64,000 bases of DNA. Source: Streptomyces stelliscabiei (GTDB lineage Bacteria; Actinomycetota; Actinomycetes; Streptomycetales; Streptomycetaceae). The notes beneath the pieces were generated by a model. That model was not told the DNA's origin, did no database searches, and worked only from the letters and a program-made list of their open reading frames with translations. A program made the position numbers and the translations under genes. The DNA is taken from contig NZ_JADBGF010000001.1 in the NCBI RefSeq assembly GCF_014873495.1, positions 7,626,001 through 7,690,000 on the forward strand, given 5' to 3'. This document shows positions 54,304 through 63,165 of this stretch, piece by piece; within the stretch, counting starts at the first letter, position 1, and every line of letters begins with the position of its first letter.

Positions 54304-55035
54304 GGGCGCCGAGAGCGCGGCGAGGCCCACCGGCGGGGGCACCTGCCCTTCCGCGGGGTCGCTCGACCGGCGGATCCGTGCCGACGGGCCCCAGCGAACC
54401 CTCCCAGGGGTTCGGCGGGGCCCGGCGGCACGACGAACGGAGAGTGGCGACGGCATCGCGTGGCACGGGGCGGCGGCCCTGAACAGGCGGCCCACGCCGC
54501 CGCAGGACCCGCAATGTCGTATGCCCCCACCGCCGGAGGACTCGCACCGCCGGATGCCCCGCACCGCCAGGATCGCCGGAGGCGACGGAGGCGACGGGAT
54601 CAGGTCGGAGCAGCGGCCCGACGGTCCTGCGAGCCCGTCGGGTCGATTGAGCGCCGTGCGATGGGCAACCCCCGACAGGCCGCCGGAACCCGACGAGAAC
54701 GGTGATCCACATTGCGGAGTTCGTTCGGGAATCGTTCGGGTACCCGTACTTGCAGAACCGGTTGTGGCCTTGATCGATCGCCTCTGGCAGTGTCTGACCG
54801 CTTTTGCGCGCTTACGGGGTGTGACTCGGGCCACGCAGATTGGGCGTAACGCTCGCGGGAACAGCGCGATGACCTAAGAGGCGACAGCCGCGGAGGGAAT
54901 ACGGACGCCGTTCACGGCGCTGTGCATCTTCCCGGCCCCCGCCCGCACCGTCGGCCCACTCCCAAGCCGGTGGTCGGCTCCTGTCCGTAGTGGACGGGGC
55001 CGGAAGCCGTTTTCCAACGTTCCGAGAGGTTGTTC
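54304..55035. other. Long whiH-hrdB intergenic region with hrdB promoter
   Basis: The 732 bp contain no convincing gene; open frames crossing it have shadow composition. The first part has degenerate CGCACCGCCGGATGCC-like repeats (about 54500-54570). The second holds an ECF-type promoter (54845-54872) about 165 nt before the hrdB start, leaving a long 5' leader of about 157 nt. Confidence 0.6.
54845..54872 (+). promoter_or_regulatory. ECF-sigma-type promoter of hrdB (CGTAAC-N16-CGATGA)
   Basis: CGTAAC at 54845-54850 and CGATGA at 54867-54872 are separated by exactly 16 bp. This matches promoters read by BldN/ShbA-type ECF sigma factors; sigma-ShbA is known to drive hrdB in Streptomyces. The transcription start would be near 54879. 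Confidence 0.75.
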
Positions 55036-56580
55036 GTGTCGGCCAGCACATCCCGTACGCTCCCGCCGGAGATCGCCGAGTCCGTCTCTGTCATGGCGCT
55101 CATTGAGCGGGGAAAGGCTGAGGGGCAGATCGCCGGCGACGATGTGCGTCGGGCCTTCGAAGCTGACCAGATTCCGGCCACTCAGTGGAAGAACGTACTG
55201 CGCAGCCTCAACCAGATCCTCGAGGAAGAGGGTGTGACGCTGATGGTCAGTGCCGCGGAGCCAAAGCGCACCCGAAAGAGCGTCGCAGCGAAGAGTCCGG
55301 CCAAGCGCACCGCCACCAAGACGGTCGCGGCGAAGACGGTGACCACCAAGAAGGCCACCGCCACAGCCGCCCCCGCGGAGCCCACCGCCGACGCCTCCGC
55401 CGAGGACGCCACCCCCGCCAAGAAGGCCGCCGCGAAGAAGGCGGTCGCCAAGAAGGCGGCCCCCGTCAAGAAGACCGTCGCCGCCAAGAAGACGGTGGCG
55501 AAGAAGACCACCTCCAAGAAGGACGACCCCGAGCTCGCCGACGAAGAGGTTCTCGAGGAGACGCCCGGCGCCAAGCCCGGTGAGGAGCCCGAGGGCACCG
55601 AGAACGCCGGTTTCGTGCTGTCCGACGAGGACGAGGACGACGCCCCCGCCCAGCAGGTCGCCGCCGCCGGTGCCACCGCCGACCCGGTCAAGGACTACCT
55701 CAAGCAGATCGGCAAGGTCCCGCTGCTCAACGCCGAGCAGGAGGTCGAGCTCGCCAAGCGCATCGAGGCCGGTCTGTTCGCCGAGGACAAGCTGGCCAAC
55801 GCGGACAAGCTCGCCCCCAAGCTCAAGCGCGAGCTGGAGATCATCGCCGAGGACGGCCGCCGCGCCAAGAACCACCTCCTGGAGGCCAACCTCCGTCTGG
55901 TGGTCTCCCTGGCCAAGCGCTACACCGGCCGCGGCATGCTCTTCCTGGACCTCATCCAGGAGGGCAACCTCGGTCTGATCCGCGCGGTCGAGAAGTTCGA
56001 CTACACCAAGGGCTACAAGTTCTCCACGTACGCCACCTGGTGGATCCGTCAGGCGATCACCCGCGCCATGGCCGACCAGGCTCGCACCATCCGTATCCCG
56101 GTGCACATGGTCGAGGTCATCAACAAGCTCGCGCGCGTGCAGCGCCAGATGCTCCAGGACCTGGGCCGCGAGCCCACCCCGGAGGAGCTGGCCAAGGAAC
56201 TCGACATGACCCCCGAGAAGGTCATCGAGGTCCAGAAGTACGGTCGCGAGCCCATCTCGCTGCACACGCCGCTGGGCGAGGACGGCGACAGCGAGTTCGG
56301 TGACCTCATCGAGGACTCCGAGGCCGTCGTCCCGGCCGACGCGGTCAGCTTCACGCTCCTGCAGGAGCAGCTGCACTCCGTCCTCGACACCCTGTCCGAG
56401 CGTGAGGCGGGCGTCGTCTCCATGCGCTTCGGTCTCACCGACGGTCAGCCGAAGACCCTCGACGAGATCGGCAAGGTCTACGGCGTCACGCGTGAGCGCA
56501 TTCGTCAGATCGAGTCCAAGACGATGTCGAAGCTGCGTCACCCGTCCCGTTCGCAGGTCCTGCGCGACTACCTCGACTAG
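55036..56580 (+). CDS. hrdB: Principal RNA polymerase sigma factor HrdB
   Basis: HrdB is the essential housekeeping sigma-70 of Streptomyces. The 514-residue protein has region 1.1 with a long Lys/Ala/Thr-rich disordered tract (about 80-175) and region 1.2 (DPVKDYLKQIGKVPLL, about 215). Region 2 (RGMLFLDLIQEGNLGLIRAVEKFDYTKGYKFSTYATWWIRQAITRA) is followed by region 3 (EEVA-like GREPTPEELAKELD) and region 4 (VYGVTRERIRQIESKTMSKLRHPSR). GTG 55036 (VSASTSRTLPPEIAESVSVM) has GAGAGG 6 nt upstream; TTG 55030 is rejected. It is expressed from an ECF-type promoter. Confidence 0.98.
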   Translation: MSASTSRTLPPEIAESVSVMALIERGKAEGQIAGDDVRRAFEADQIPATQWKNVLRSLNQILEEEGVTLMVSAAEPKRTRKSVAAKSPAKRTATKTVAAKTVTTKKATATAAPAEPTADASAEDATPAKKAAAKKAVAKKAAPVKKTVAAKKTVAKKTTSKKDDPELADEEVLEETPGAKPGEEPEGTENAGFVLSDEDEDDAPAQQVAAAGATADPVKDYLKQIGKVPLLNAEQEVELAKRIEAGLFAEDKLANADKLAPKLKRELEIIAEDGRRAKNHLLEANLRLVVSLAKRYTGRGMLFLDLIQEGNLGLIRAVEKFDYTKGYKFSTYATWWIRQAITRAMADQARTIRIPVHMVEVINKLARVQRQMLQDLGREPTPEELAKELDMTPEKVIEVQKYGREPISLHTPLGEDGDSEFGDLIEDSEAVVPADAVSFTLLQEQLHSVLDTLSEREAGVVSMRFGLTDGQPKTLDEIGKVYGVTRERIRQIESKTMSKLRHPSRSQVLRDYLD

Positions 56581-56610
56581 ACGGCACGGGCACCCGCCGC
56601 CAGGTCGGTC

Positions 56611-56648
56611 CCGAAGGCCCGGTTCCCTCGACGGAGCCGGGCCTTCGG
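56611..56648 (+). terminator. hrdB transcription terminator
   Basis: Twelve-bp perfect arms (CCGAAGGCCCGG and CCGGGCCTTCGG) with a 14-nt loop start 31 bp after the hrdB stop. Confidence 0.85.
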
Positions 56649-56724
56649 CGTGTGTGCGGCTGCGGAAGCCGATCCGGTGGATCACTCTGGGTGTGCCACC
56701 CATGTCCCGGAGTGAGGAGCGCGC

Positions 56725-57540
56725 ATGCGTCGATCGTTCGCCCGACTGCTGGCCGTCGCGGCCACCACCGCCGTCATACCGCTGGCGTCACCGCCGTCGG
56801 CGACGGCCGAGGTCGTCATCGGCGGCCATCCGGTCGAGATCTCCCAGGCGCCCTGGACGGTGGCGCTGTCCAGCCGTGACCGGTTCGGGGGTACGCGGGC
56901 AGGACAGTTCTGCGGCGGCGTGGTGGTCGGCCGCTCGACCGTCCTGACGGCCGCCCACTGCCTCAGCGAGAGCGTGCTGGGTGGTCCTCCGGAACGCGTC
57001 GGCGACCTGAGGGTCATCGCCGGCCGTGCCGAGCTGCAGTCGGCCGAGGGACAGGAGATCGCGGTGAGCGGCGCCTGGGTCAATCCCGAGTACGACCCCT
57101 ATACGAACGCGGGGGACTTCGCGGTGGTGACGCTCGCCTCACCTTTGCCCGAGAGCTCCGTCATCGCGTTGGCGGCGGCCGGTGACTCCGCGTACGCGTC
57201 CGGCACTCCGGCCGCGGTCTATGGCTGGGGGGACACCACCGGCGCCGGCGACTACGGCCGGAGCCTGCGGGCCGCGCCGGTGAGGGTGCTGGCCGACGAG
57301 GTCTGCGCGAGGGCCTACCCAGGCAGTGCGGACGGAAGGTACCTGTCCGGGTCCATGGTCTGCGCCGGTGAGGAGGACGGCGGCCGGGACGCCTGCCAGG
57401 GGGACAGCGGAGGGCCGCTGGTCGCTCAGGGGAAGCTGATCGGGCTCGTGTCCTGGGGTAGTGGCTGTGGGGTCGCCGGGAACCCCGGCGTCTACACCAG
57501 GGGCTCGTACGTCGCCCGTGTGCTCACGGGGAGCCGCTGA
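56725..57540 (+). CDS. Secreted trypsin-like serine protease (S1)
   Basis: The 271-residue extracellular protease has a signal peptide at residues 1-28 (SFARLLAVAATTAVIPLASPPSATA) and mature sequence near VVIGGHPVEISQAPW. The catalytic triad is His in LTAAHCL (about residue 77), Asp in NAGDFAVVTL (about 132) and Ser in CQGDSGGPL (about 228). Asp in DACQGDSGG fits trypsin-like specificity for Lys/Arg. Cysteines suit three disulphides. GAGGAG precedes ATG 56725. The targets are unknown. Confidence 0.94.
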   Translation: MRRSFARLLAVAATTAVIPLASPPSATAEVVIGGHPVEISQAPWTVALSSRDRFGGTRAGQFCGGVVVGRSTVLTAAHCLSESVLGGPPERVGDLRVIAGRAELQSAEGQEIAVSGAWVNPEYDPYTNAGDFAVVTLASPLPESSVIALAAAGDSAYASGTPAAVYGWGDTTGAGDYGRSLRAAPVRVLADEVCARAYPGSADGRYLSGSMVCAGEEDGGRDACQGDSGGPLVAQGKLIGLVSWGSGCGVAGNPGVYTRGSYVARVLTGSR

Positions 57541-57583
57541 GGCGCGGTGCGCCGTCGTACGACGTGTATGTGCGGCACGAGAG

Positions 57584-57620
57584 CGGGCGGCCACCCCGTG
57601 TGTACGGGAGTGGCCGCCCG
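57584..57620. terminator. Bidirectional terminator between trypsin-like and DUF7455 genes
   Basis: Perfect 11-bp arms (CGGGCGGCCAC and GTGGCCGCCCG), extended by CCCGT/ACGGG with one bulged base, lie between the two convergent stops. Confidence 0.85.
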
Positions 57621-57665
57621 ATCACCGGCCTCGAGCCGGTGGCGGCTCGTCGTAGGTGCGAAGCG

Positions 57666-57896
57666 TCAGCGCTCGTCCTCTTCAGCGGTCGCGGGAGCAG
57701 CCGTGAGCCGCTCCGTCTCGTCCTGTATCTCCGAGGCGATCTTCTTGAGCTCCGGCTCGAACTTGCGACCGTGGTGGGCGCAGAACAGGAGCTCTCCACC
57801 GCTCAGCAGGACGACGCGCAGATATGCCTGGGCGCCGCAGCGGTCGCATCGGTCCGCGGCCGTCAGCGGGGTCGCGGGGGTGAGAACAGTAGTCAC
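57666..57896 (-). CDS. Small DUF7455-type zinc-ribbon-like protein
   Basis: The 76-residue protein is found next to hrdB/parE in actinomycetes. It has Cys residues in ADRCDRCGAQAYLRV (about 17-20) and in LLFCAHHGRK (about 38-42), which together form a CxxC...CxxH zinc-binding pattern. A helical acidic end follows (EPELKKIASEIQDETERL). GTG 57896 starts the protein. It may bind nucleic acid or protein; no function is known. Confidence 0.82.
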   Translation of the reverse strand: MTTVLTPATPLTAADRCDRCGAQAYLRVVLLSGGELLFCAHHGRKFEPELKKIASEIQDETERLTAAPATAEEDER

Positions 57897-58364
57897 GTCG
57901 CCTCTTCTCTAGCTCGACGAGCTGTCGTACCAGGGTCAACATCCAACCAGGCCGAAAACGTTCCCGCTCGCGGCTTTAACTCGAAAAAATCTTTCCGGGC
58001 CGGCTGTCTGCTGCCGGTTGGCGGCGAATGAGCCGTAGTGCGTGTCTTCGTGTCGTACGGGCTTCGCGCTGTCTGTCGGTGGTTCTGGTTGTCGTTCTTT
58101 CGGTTGTACGGTCCTCCCGGCTGGGTTGCCGGTTGTTCATGAGGACGTGCCCGGAGCCTAAATGGTTCATGCCCCGAAGGGAACGTGATATGTACTTCAC
58201 CCCATCGAGGGATCGAACGTGTATGCGACTCTGGACTACTCTGACTTTCGGACGAGGGTGGCGTGACAACGGCTCTACCAGGCCTCGGTACCCTCGGACC
58301 GGCAACAGAGCCCGGCCCCTTACCCAAAAGGGCCTCACCTGAAATTCAGCGAGGAGCGAACCGC
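57897..58364. other. Divergent DUF7455-parE intergenic region
   Basis: The 468 bp are relatively T-rich (about 57950-58100, several TCTT/GTCG words). They hold the promoters of both genes: TACTCT at 58237-58242 may be a parE -10, and TTGACC on the minus strand at about 57936-57941 may be a -35 for the small protein. I see no gene. Confidence 0.5.
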
Positions 58365-60488
58365 GTGACCGCCGATACGTCCGTGCCGTCCACAGCGCTG
58401 CTGACCGGAGCAGACCGGGACGGTTCCAACTACACCGCGCGGCACCTGCTCGTCCTCGAGGGGCTCGAGGCCGTGCGGAAGCGCCCCGGTATGTACATCG
58501 GCTCGACGGACAGTCGAGGCCTGATGCACTGTCTCTGGGAGATCATCGACAACTCCGTGGACGAGGCCCTCGGGGGGTACTGCGACCACATCGAGGTCAT
58601 CCTCCACGACGATGCCTCCGTGGAGGTGCGGGACAACGGCCGGGGCATCCCGGTCGACGTCGAGCCCAAGACGGGCCTGTCCGGCGTCGAGGTCGTGATG
58701 ACCAAGCTGCACGCCGGCGGCAAGTTCGGCGGCGGCTCGTACGCCGCCTCCGGCGGTCTGCACGGCGTGGGCGCCTCCGTGGTGAACGCGCTCTCGGCCC
58801 GCCTGGACGTCGAGGTCGACCGCAACGGCGGCACCCACGCCATCAGCTTCCGGCGCGGGGTGCCCGGCGCGTTCGCGGGGCAGGGCGCGGACGCGAAGTT
58901 CGAGGCGGCCGGCGGCCTGCGCAAGGGCAAGCGGATCCCCAAGACGCGCACCGGCACACGCGTCCGGTACTGGGCCGACCGCCAGATCTTCCTCAAGGAC
59001 GCCAAGCTCTCGCTGGAGCACCTGCACCAGCGCGCCCGCCAGACCGCCTTCCTCGTCCCCGGACTGACGATCGTCGTCCGGGACGAGTTCGGACTCGGTG
59101 AGGGGGGCAGCAAGGGTGAGGAGTCGTTCCGCTTCGACGGTGGCATCAGCGAGTTCTGCGAGTACCTGGCCTCCGACAAGCCGGTCTGCGATGTCCTCCG
59201 CTTCTCCGGGCAGGGCACCTTCAAGGAGACCGTGCCCGTCCTGGACGAGCATGGTCAGATGACGCCCACGCAGGTCACCCGCGAACTCGGCGTCGACGTC
59301 GCCATGCGCTGGGGCACCGGCTACGACACGACCCTCAAGTCGTTCGTGAACATCATCGCCACCCCCAAGGGCGGTACCCATGTCGCGGGCTTCGAGCAGG
59401 CCGTGGCCGCCACGATGAACGAGGTGCTGCGCGCCAAGAAGATGCTGCGCGTCGCCGAGGACGACGTCGTCAAGGACGACGCCCTGGAGGGTCTGACCGC
59501 CGTCGTCACGGTGCGTCTGGCCGAACCTCAGTTCGAGGGGCAGACCAAGGAGGTGCTCGGCACCTCGGCGGCCCGGCGTATCGTGACGCAGGTCGTCGCC
59601 AGGGAGCTCAAGGCGTTCCTGACCTCCACGAAGCGGGACGCCGCCGCTCAGGCGCGGGTCGTCATGGAGAAGGCCGTCGCCGCCGCGCGAACCCGTATCG
59701 CCGCACGTCAGCACAAGGACGCGCAGCGCCGGAAGACGGCGCTGGAGTCCTCGTCCCTGCCCGCCAAGCTCGCGGACTGCCGCAGTGACGACGTCGAGCG
59801 CAGCGAGCTGTTCATCGTGGAGGGCGACTCGGCGCTCGGCACGGCGAAGCTCGCGCGGAACTCCGAGTTCCAGGCGCTGCTGCCGATCCGGGGCAAGATC
59901 CTCAACGTCCAGAAATCGTCCGTCACGGACATGCTCAAGAACGTCGAGTGCGGCGCGATCATCCAGGTCATAGGAGCCGGGTCCGGGCGTACGTTCGATA
60001 TCGACGCGGCGCGCTACGGCAAGATCATCATGATGACCGACGCCGATGTGGACGGGTCGCACATCCGGTGCCTGCTGCTGACCCTCTTCCAGCGGTACAT
60101 GCGGCCGATGGTCGAGGCGGGACGGGTCTTCGCCGCCGTGCCGCCGCTGCACCGGATCGAGCTGGTCCAGCCGAAGAAGGGGCAGGACAAGTACGTCTAC
60201 ACGTACTCGGACCGTGAGCTGCGCGACAGGCTGCTGGAGTTCCAGAGCAAGGGTGTCCGGTACAAGGACTCCATCCAGCGCTACAAGGGCCTCGGCGAGA
60301 TGGACGCGGACCAGCTGGCGGAGACGACGATGGATCCGCGGCACCGGACGCTGCGCCGGATCAACCTGTCGGACCTGGAGGCGGCGGAGCAGGTGTTCGA
60401 CCTGTTGATGGGGAACGACGTCGCGCCGCGCAAGGAGTTCATCTCCAGTTCGGCGGCTACGTTGGACCGGTCGCGCATCGACGCGTAG
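58365..60488 (+). CDS. parE: DNA topoisomerase IV subunit B (ParE / GyrB-like)
   Basis: ParE is the ATPase subunit of topoisomerase IV, which decatenates chromosomes. The 707-residue protein has the GHKL ATPase domain with LEAVRKRPGMYIGSTDSRGLMH, EIIDNSVDEA (about residues 64-73), DNGRGIPV and GLHGVGASVVNALS. A transducer domain follows, then the TOPRIM core with SELFIVEGDSALGTAK (about 478-493), GKILNVQK and MTDADVDGSHI. GTG 58365 (VTADTSVPST) follows GAGGAG; the frame upstream is not conserved. Synteny with hrdB favours ParE over the housekeeping GyrB. No parC gene lies inside the window. Confidence 0.93.
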   Translation: MTADTSVPSTALLTGADRDGSNYTARHLLVLEGLEAVRKRPGMYIGSTDSRGLMHCLWEIIDNSVDEALGGYCDHIEVILHDDASVEVRDNGRGIPVDVEPKTGLSGVEVVMTKLHAGGKFGGGSYAASGGLHGVGASVVNALSARLDVEVDRNGGTHAISFRRGVPGAFAGQGADAKFEAAGGLRKGKRIPKTRTGTRVRYWADRQIFLKDAKLSLEHLHQRARQTAFLVPGLTIVVRDEFGLGEGGSKGEESFRFDGGISEFCEYLASDKPVCDVLRFSGQGTFKETVPVLDEHGQMTPTQVTRELGVDVAMRWGTGYDTTLKSFVNIIATPKGGTHVAGFEQAVAATMNEVLRAKKMLRVAEDDVVKDDALEGLTAVVTVRLAEPQFEGQTKEVLGTSAARRIVTQVVARELKAFLTSTKRDAAAQARVVMEKAVAAARTRIAARQHKDAQRRKTALESSSLPAKLADCRSDDVERSELFIVEGDSALGTAKLARNSEFQALLPIRGKILNVQKSSVTDMLKNVECGAIIQVIGAGSGRTFDIDAARYGKIIMMTDADVDGSHIRCLLLTLFQRYMRPMVEAGRVFAAVPPLHRIELVQPKKGQDKYVYTYSDRELRDRLLEFQSKGVRYKDSIQRYKGLGEMDADQLAETTMDPRHRTLRRINLSDLEAAEQVFDLLMGNDVAPRKEFISSSAATLDRSRIDA

Positions 60489-60991
60489 CCGCGGCGCCGG
60501 CCTGGGCGGGGGTGCCTGGGCCGACCGCCGGGTCCTGGCCCGGCCCGCCCGGCCCGCCCGGCCCGCCCGGCCCGCCCGGCCCGCCCGGCCCGCCCGGCCC
60601 GCCCGGGCCGGGCGGGCCGGGCGGGCCGGGGGTGGGCGGTCTGGCTTGGGTCCTGACCGGCTTGGACCCGGTCGGGGGCTGGGATGCCGTCTAGCTCGGG
60701 CCGGGCGCCTTGGGTTGTTCGGGGTCGGGGGCGTGCCGGGGGATGTCCGTCCTCGGAACGGCGTGGAATCGGTCGGCTGGGAGGCCCGGGGCCGTGACGC
60801 GCCAACCGCTGCGGGCGGCACTCCCGGCACGCGTCCTTCGCGCCGTACGCGGCCGGCCGTCGTGCGTGCCTTCGGGTCATGAGTGGGAGCGTTCTGCCCG
60901 AGTGGGGGAGGCTGGCCGGGGTTTCACCTGATGGGGTGAAGAATCGTGAAGAGGTGCGTCGGGGGTCTTTCTGTTCTGTCCATGCTTGGGC
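60489..60991. other. Non-coding region after parE with extreme GC repeats
   Basis: The 503 bp hold the 9-bp repeat array and inverted copies (60541-60630), then G+C-rich sequence and a slightly A+T-richer part (60940-60985, GAAGAATCGTGAAGAGG) that probably contains the promoter of the DUF485 gene. I see no credible gene. Confidence 0.55.
60541..60630. repeat. Seven 9-bp tandem repeats (CGGCCCGCC) followed by inverted copies
   Basis: The 63-bp array of CGGCCCGCC units (60541-60603) is followed at once by a GGGCCGGGCGG-type run of inverted sense. The whole can fold into a very stable all-GC hairpin, about 50 bp after the parE stop. It could act as the parE terminator. Confidence 0.8.
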
Positions 60992-61531
60992 ATGCAGTCA
61001 AGCACCGGCCGTCCCCGCCGACGCGGGGGTGGTTCTGAGAGCCCGGTTGAGCAGCACGAGGGGCACGTCCTCGCCGACGAGGACGTGCGGTTCGACGATC
61101 CCTGGTACGACGCGCTGGCCTCCGGCTGGGGGGAGTTGGACGGCACGGGCGGGTCGGCCCCGGTCGTGGCCGAGGCGCGGGAGGGCCAGGTCGGTGGTGC
61201 GGCCGAGGTGTACCTGGAGGTCCAGCGGAGCGCCGCCTTCCAGGAGGTGCGCAGCCGTTACCGCAGGTTCGTGATCCCGGGTGTCGCCGTCTTCTTCAGC
61301 TGGTACGTGGCGTACGTCGTGACGGCGACGACGGCCCCGGGGCTGATGGCGCGGCCCGTGGCGGGTGCGGTGAACGTGGCCATGCTGGCGGGGCTCGGGC
61401 AGTTCCTCACGACGTTCCTGTTCACCTGGGCGTACGCGCGGCATGCCAGGCTGCGCCGGGACCGGGCGGCGCTCGATCTGCGCTGGGACACCCAGGAGTT
61501 GACGCGTGGCGTCCGAGGGGGCGAGCGGTGA
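60992..61531 (+). CDS. DUF485 membrane protein (symporter partner)
   Basis: The 179-residue protein has a two-span C-terminal DUF485 domain: VQRSAAFQEVRSRYRRFVIPGVAVFFSWYVAYVV (first span about residues 92-113) and VNVAMLAGLGQFLTTFLFTWAYARHA (second span about 128-150). The N-terminal 75 residues are an acidic/polar extension absent from the E. coli YjcH homologue (104 residues). It overlaps the symporter start by four bases (GTGA), so the two are coupled, as yjcH-actP in E. coli. It probably assists acetate-type transport. Confidence 0.88.
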   Translation: MQSSTGRPRRRGGGSESPVEQHEGHVLADEDVRFDDPWYDALASGWGELDGTGGSAPVVAEAREGQVGGAAEVYLEVQRSAAFQEVRSRYRRFVIPGVAVFFSWYVAYVVTATTAPGLMARPVAGAVNVAMLAGLGQFLTTFLFTWAYARHARLRRDRAALDLRWDTQELTRGVRGGER

Positions 61532-63120
61532 CAGCCGACCATCAGACGCTGGCGCTGCTGCTGTTCAGCGCGTTCGTGGCGGTCACCCTGGGCATCACGA
61601 CATGGGTGAGCCGTCACCGGCACGGCTCGGCGGAGGAGTTCTACGCCGGGGGGCGGCTGTTCTCGCCGATGGAGAATGGTTTTGCCATCGCGGGCGACTA
61701 CATGTCGGCCGCGTCCTTCCTCGGAATCTCGGGTCTCATCGCGCTCTTCGGGTACGACGGGCTGCTCTACTCGGTGGGTTTCCTGGTCGCCTGGCTCGTG
61801 GTGCTGTTCCTGGTGGCCGAACTGGTGCGCAACTGCGGGCGGTTCACGCTCGCCGACGTGGTCGCAGCCCGAATGCGCGAGCGGCCGGTGCGGATCGCCG
61901 CGGGAACTTCCTCGGTGACCGTGTCCGTTCTGTACCTGGTGGCGCAGATGGTGGGAGCGGGCACCCTCGTCGCGCTGCTGCTGGGGGGAGAGAGCGAGGC
62001 GGCGCAGGCCTGGACGGTCATCGGGGTCGGCGCGCTCATGGTCGTCTATGTGTCGTTGGGAGGGATGCGGGCCACCACCTGGATCCAGATCGTGAAAGCG
62101 GTCCTGCTGATGGGCGGGGCGACCGCGCTGACCGTGCTCGTACTGCTGCGGTTCCACGGCGACTTCGACCAGTTGCTGCGGACGGCTGCCGAGCGCAGCG
62201 GACACGGGGACGCGTTCCTCGCACCCGGGCTGAAGTACGGCGGTGACTGGGTCGCGCGCTTCGACTTCATCAGTCTCGGACTCGCGCTGGTCCTCGGCAC
62301 GGCCGGGCTGCCGCACATCCTGTCGCGCTTCTACACGGTGCCCACCGCGCGGGCCGCACGCCGCTCGGTGGTCTGGTCGATCGGACTGATCGGTGGTTTC
62401 TACCTGATGACGATCGTGCTGGGCTTCGGCGCGGCCGCCGTGGTCGGCCCTGAGGCGGTGCGGGGTTCCAACGCGGCCGGCAACACGGCTGTGCCGTTGC
62501 TGGCCCTCGATCTGGGCGGTGGCGCGGACTCCACCGGCGGAACGGTTCTGTTCGCGGTCGTCGCCGCCATCGCCTTCGCCACGATTCTCGCGGTCGTCGC
62601 CGGTATCACCCTCGCGTCATCGGCGTCCGTCGCCCATGACCTGTACGCGTCGTTGCGGCGCAGACGTTCGAAGCCGCGCAGCGAGGTCGCCGTGGCACGT
62701 GCGGCCGCCGTCGGGATCGGCATGCTCGCGATCGGGCTCGGGCTGCTCGCCAAGGATCTCAACGTGGCCTTCCTCGTCGGCCTCGCCTTCGCGGTCGCCG
62801 CCTCCGCCAACCTGCCCGTACTGCTGTACTCGCTGTTCTGGCGCGGCTTCACCACACGCGGCGCGGTGTGGTCCGTGTACGGCGGACTCGTCCCCTCCCT
62901 GGTCCTCGTGCTGCTGTCGCCCGTCGTGTCGGGCAGCGCCGATTCGTTGTTCCCCGGCCTGGACTTCCAGGTCTTCCCGTTGCAGAACCCCGGCCTCGTC
63001 TCCATCCCGCTGGGATTCCTCGCGGGCTGGCTCGGTACGGTCCTGTCGGCCGAGCCGCCGGACGAGGCCAGGCACGCGGAGACCGAGGTGCGTTCGCTGA
63101 CGGGCGCCGGGGCGGTGTGA
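61528..63120 (+). CDS. Sodium:solute symporter (acetate/monocarboxylate type)
   Basis: The 530-residue SSS-family transporter has about 13 membrane spans. It shows SRHRHGSAEEFYAGGRLFSPMENGFAIAGDYMSAASFLGISG (about residues 29-70, the Na+/substrate motif), GAGTLVALLLGGESEAAQAWTVIG, and GTAGLPHILSRFYTVPTARAARRS (about 260-283), as in ActP/MctC. It likely imports acetate, pyruvate or related short acids. GTG 61528 overlaps the DUF485 stop. A CitB-type two-component system is encoded convergently downstream. Confidence 0.9.
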   Translation: MTADHQTLALLLFSAFVAVTLGITTWVSRHRHGSAEEFYAGGRLFSPMENGFAIAGDYMSAASFLGISGLIALFGYDGLLYSVGFLVAWLVVLFLVAELVRNCGRFTLADVVAARMRERPVRIAAGTSSVTVSVLYLVAQMVGAGTLVALLLGGESEAAQAWTVIGVGALMVVYVSLGGMRATTWIQIVKAVLLMGGATALTVLVLLRFHGDFDQLLRTAAERSGHGDAFLAPGLKYGGDWVARFDFISLGLALVLGTAGLPHILSRFYTVPTARAARRSVVWSIGLIGGFYLMTIVLGFGAAAVVGPEAVRGSNAAGNTAVPLLALDLGGGADSTGGTVLFAVVAAIAFATILAVVAGITLASSASVAHDLYASLRRRRSKPRSEVAVARAAAVGIGMLAIGLGLLAKDLNVAFLVGLAFAVAASANLPVLLYSLFWRGFTTRGAVWSVYGGLVPSLVLVLLSPVVSGSADSLFPGLDFQVFPLQNPGLVSIPLGFLAGWLGTVLSAEPPDEARHAETEVRSLTGAGAV

Positions 63121-63165
63121 CGGCGAGGGGCGCGGACCCTGACGTGGCCGTCGGCCCGGGGATTC

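Noticed and set aside
54275..54877. 200-codon open frame between whiH and hrdB
   Set aside because: It overlaps the whiH end and the hrdB promoter and has repeat-like, low-information composition.
58335..60830. 831-codon open frame opposite parE
   Set aside because: Antisense shadow of parE with simple Arg/Leu/Pro composition; the plus-strand product has all ParE motifs.
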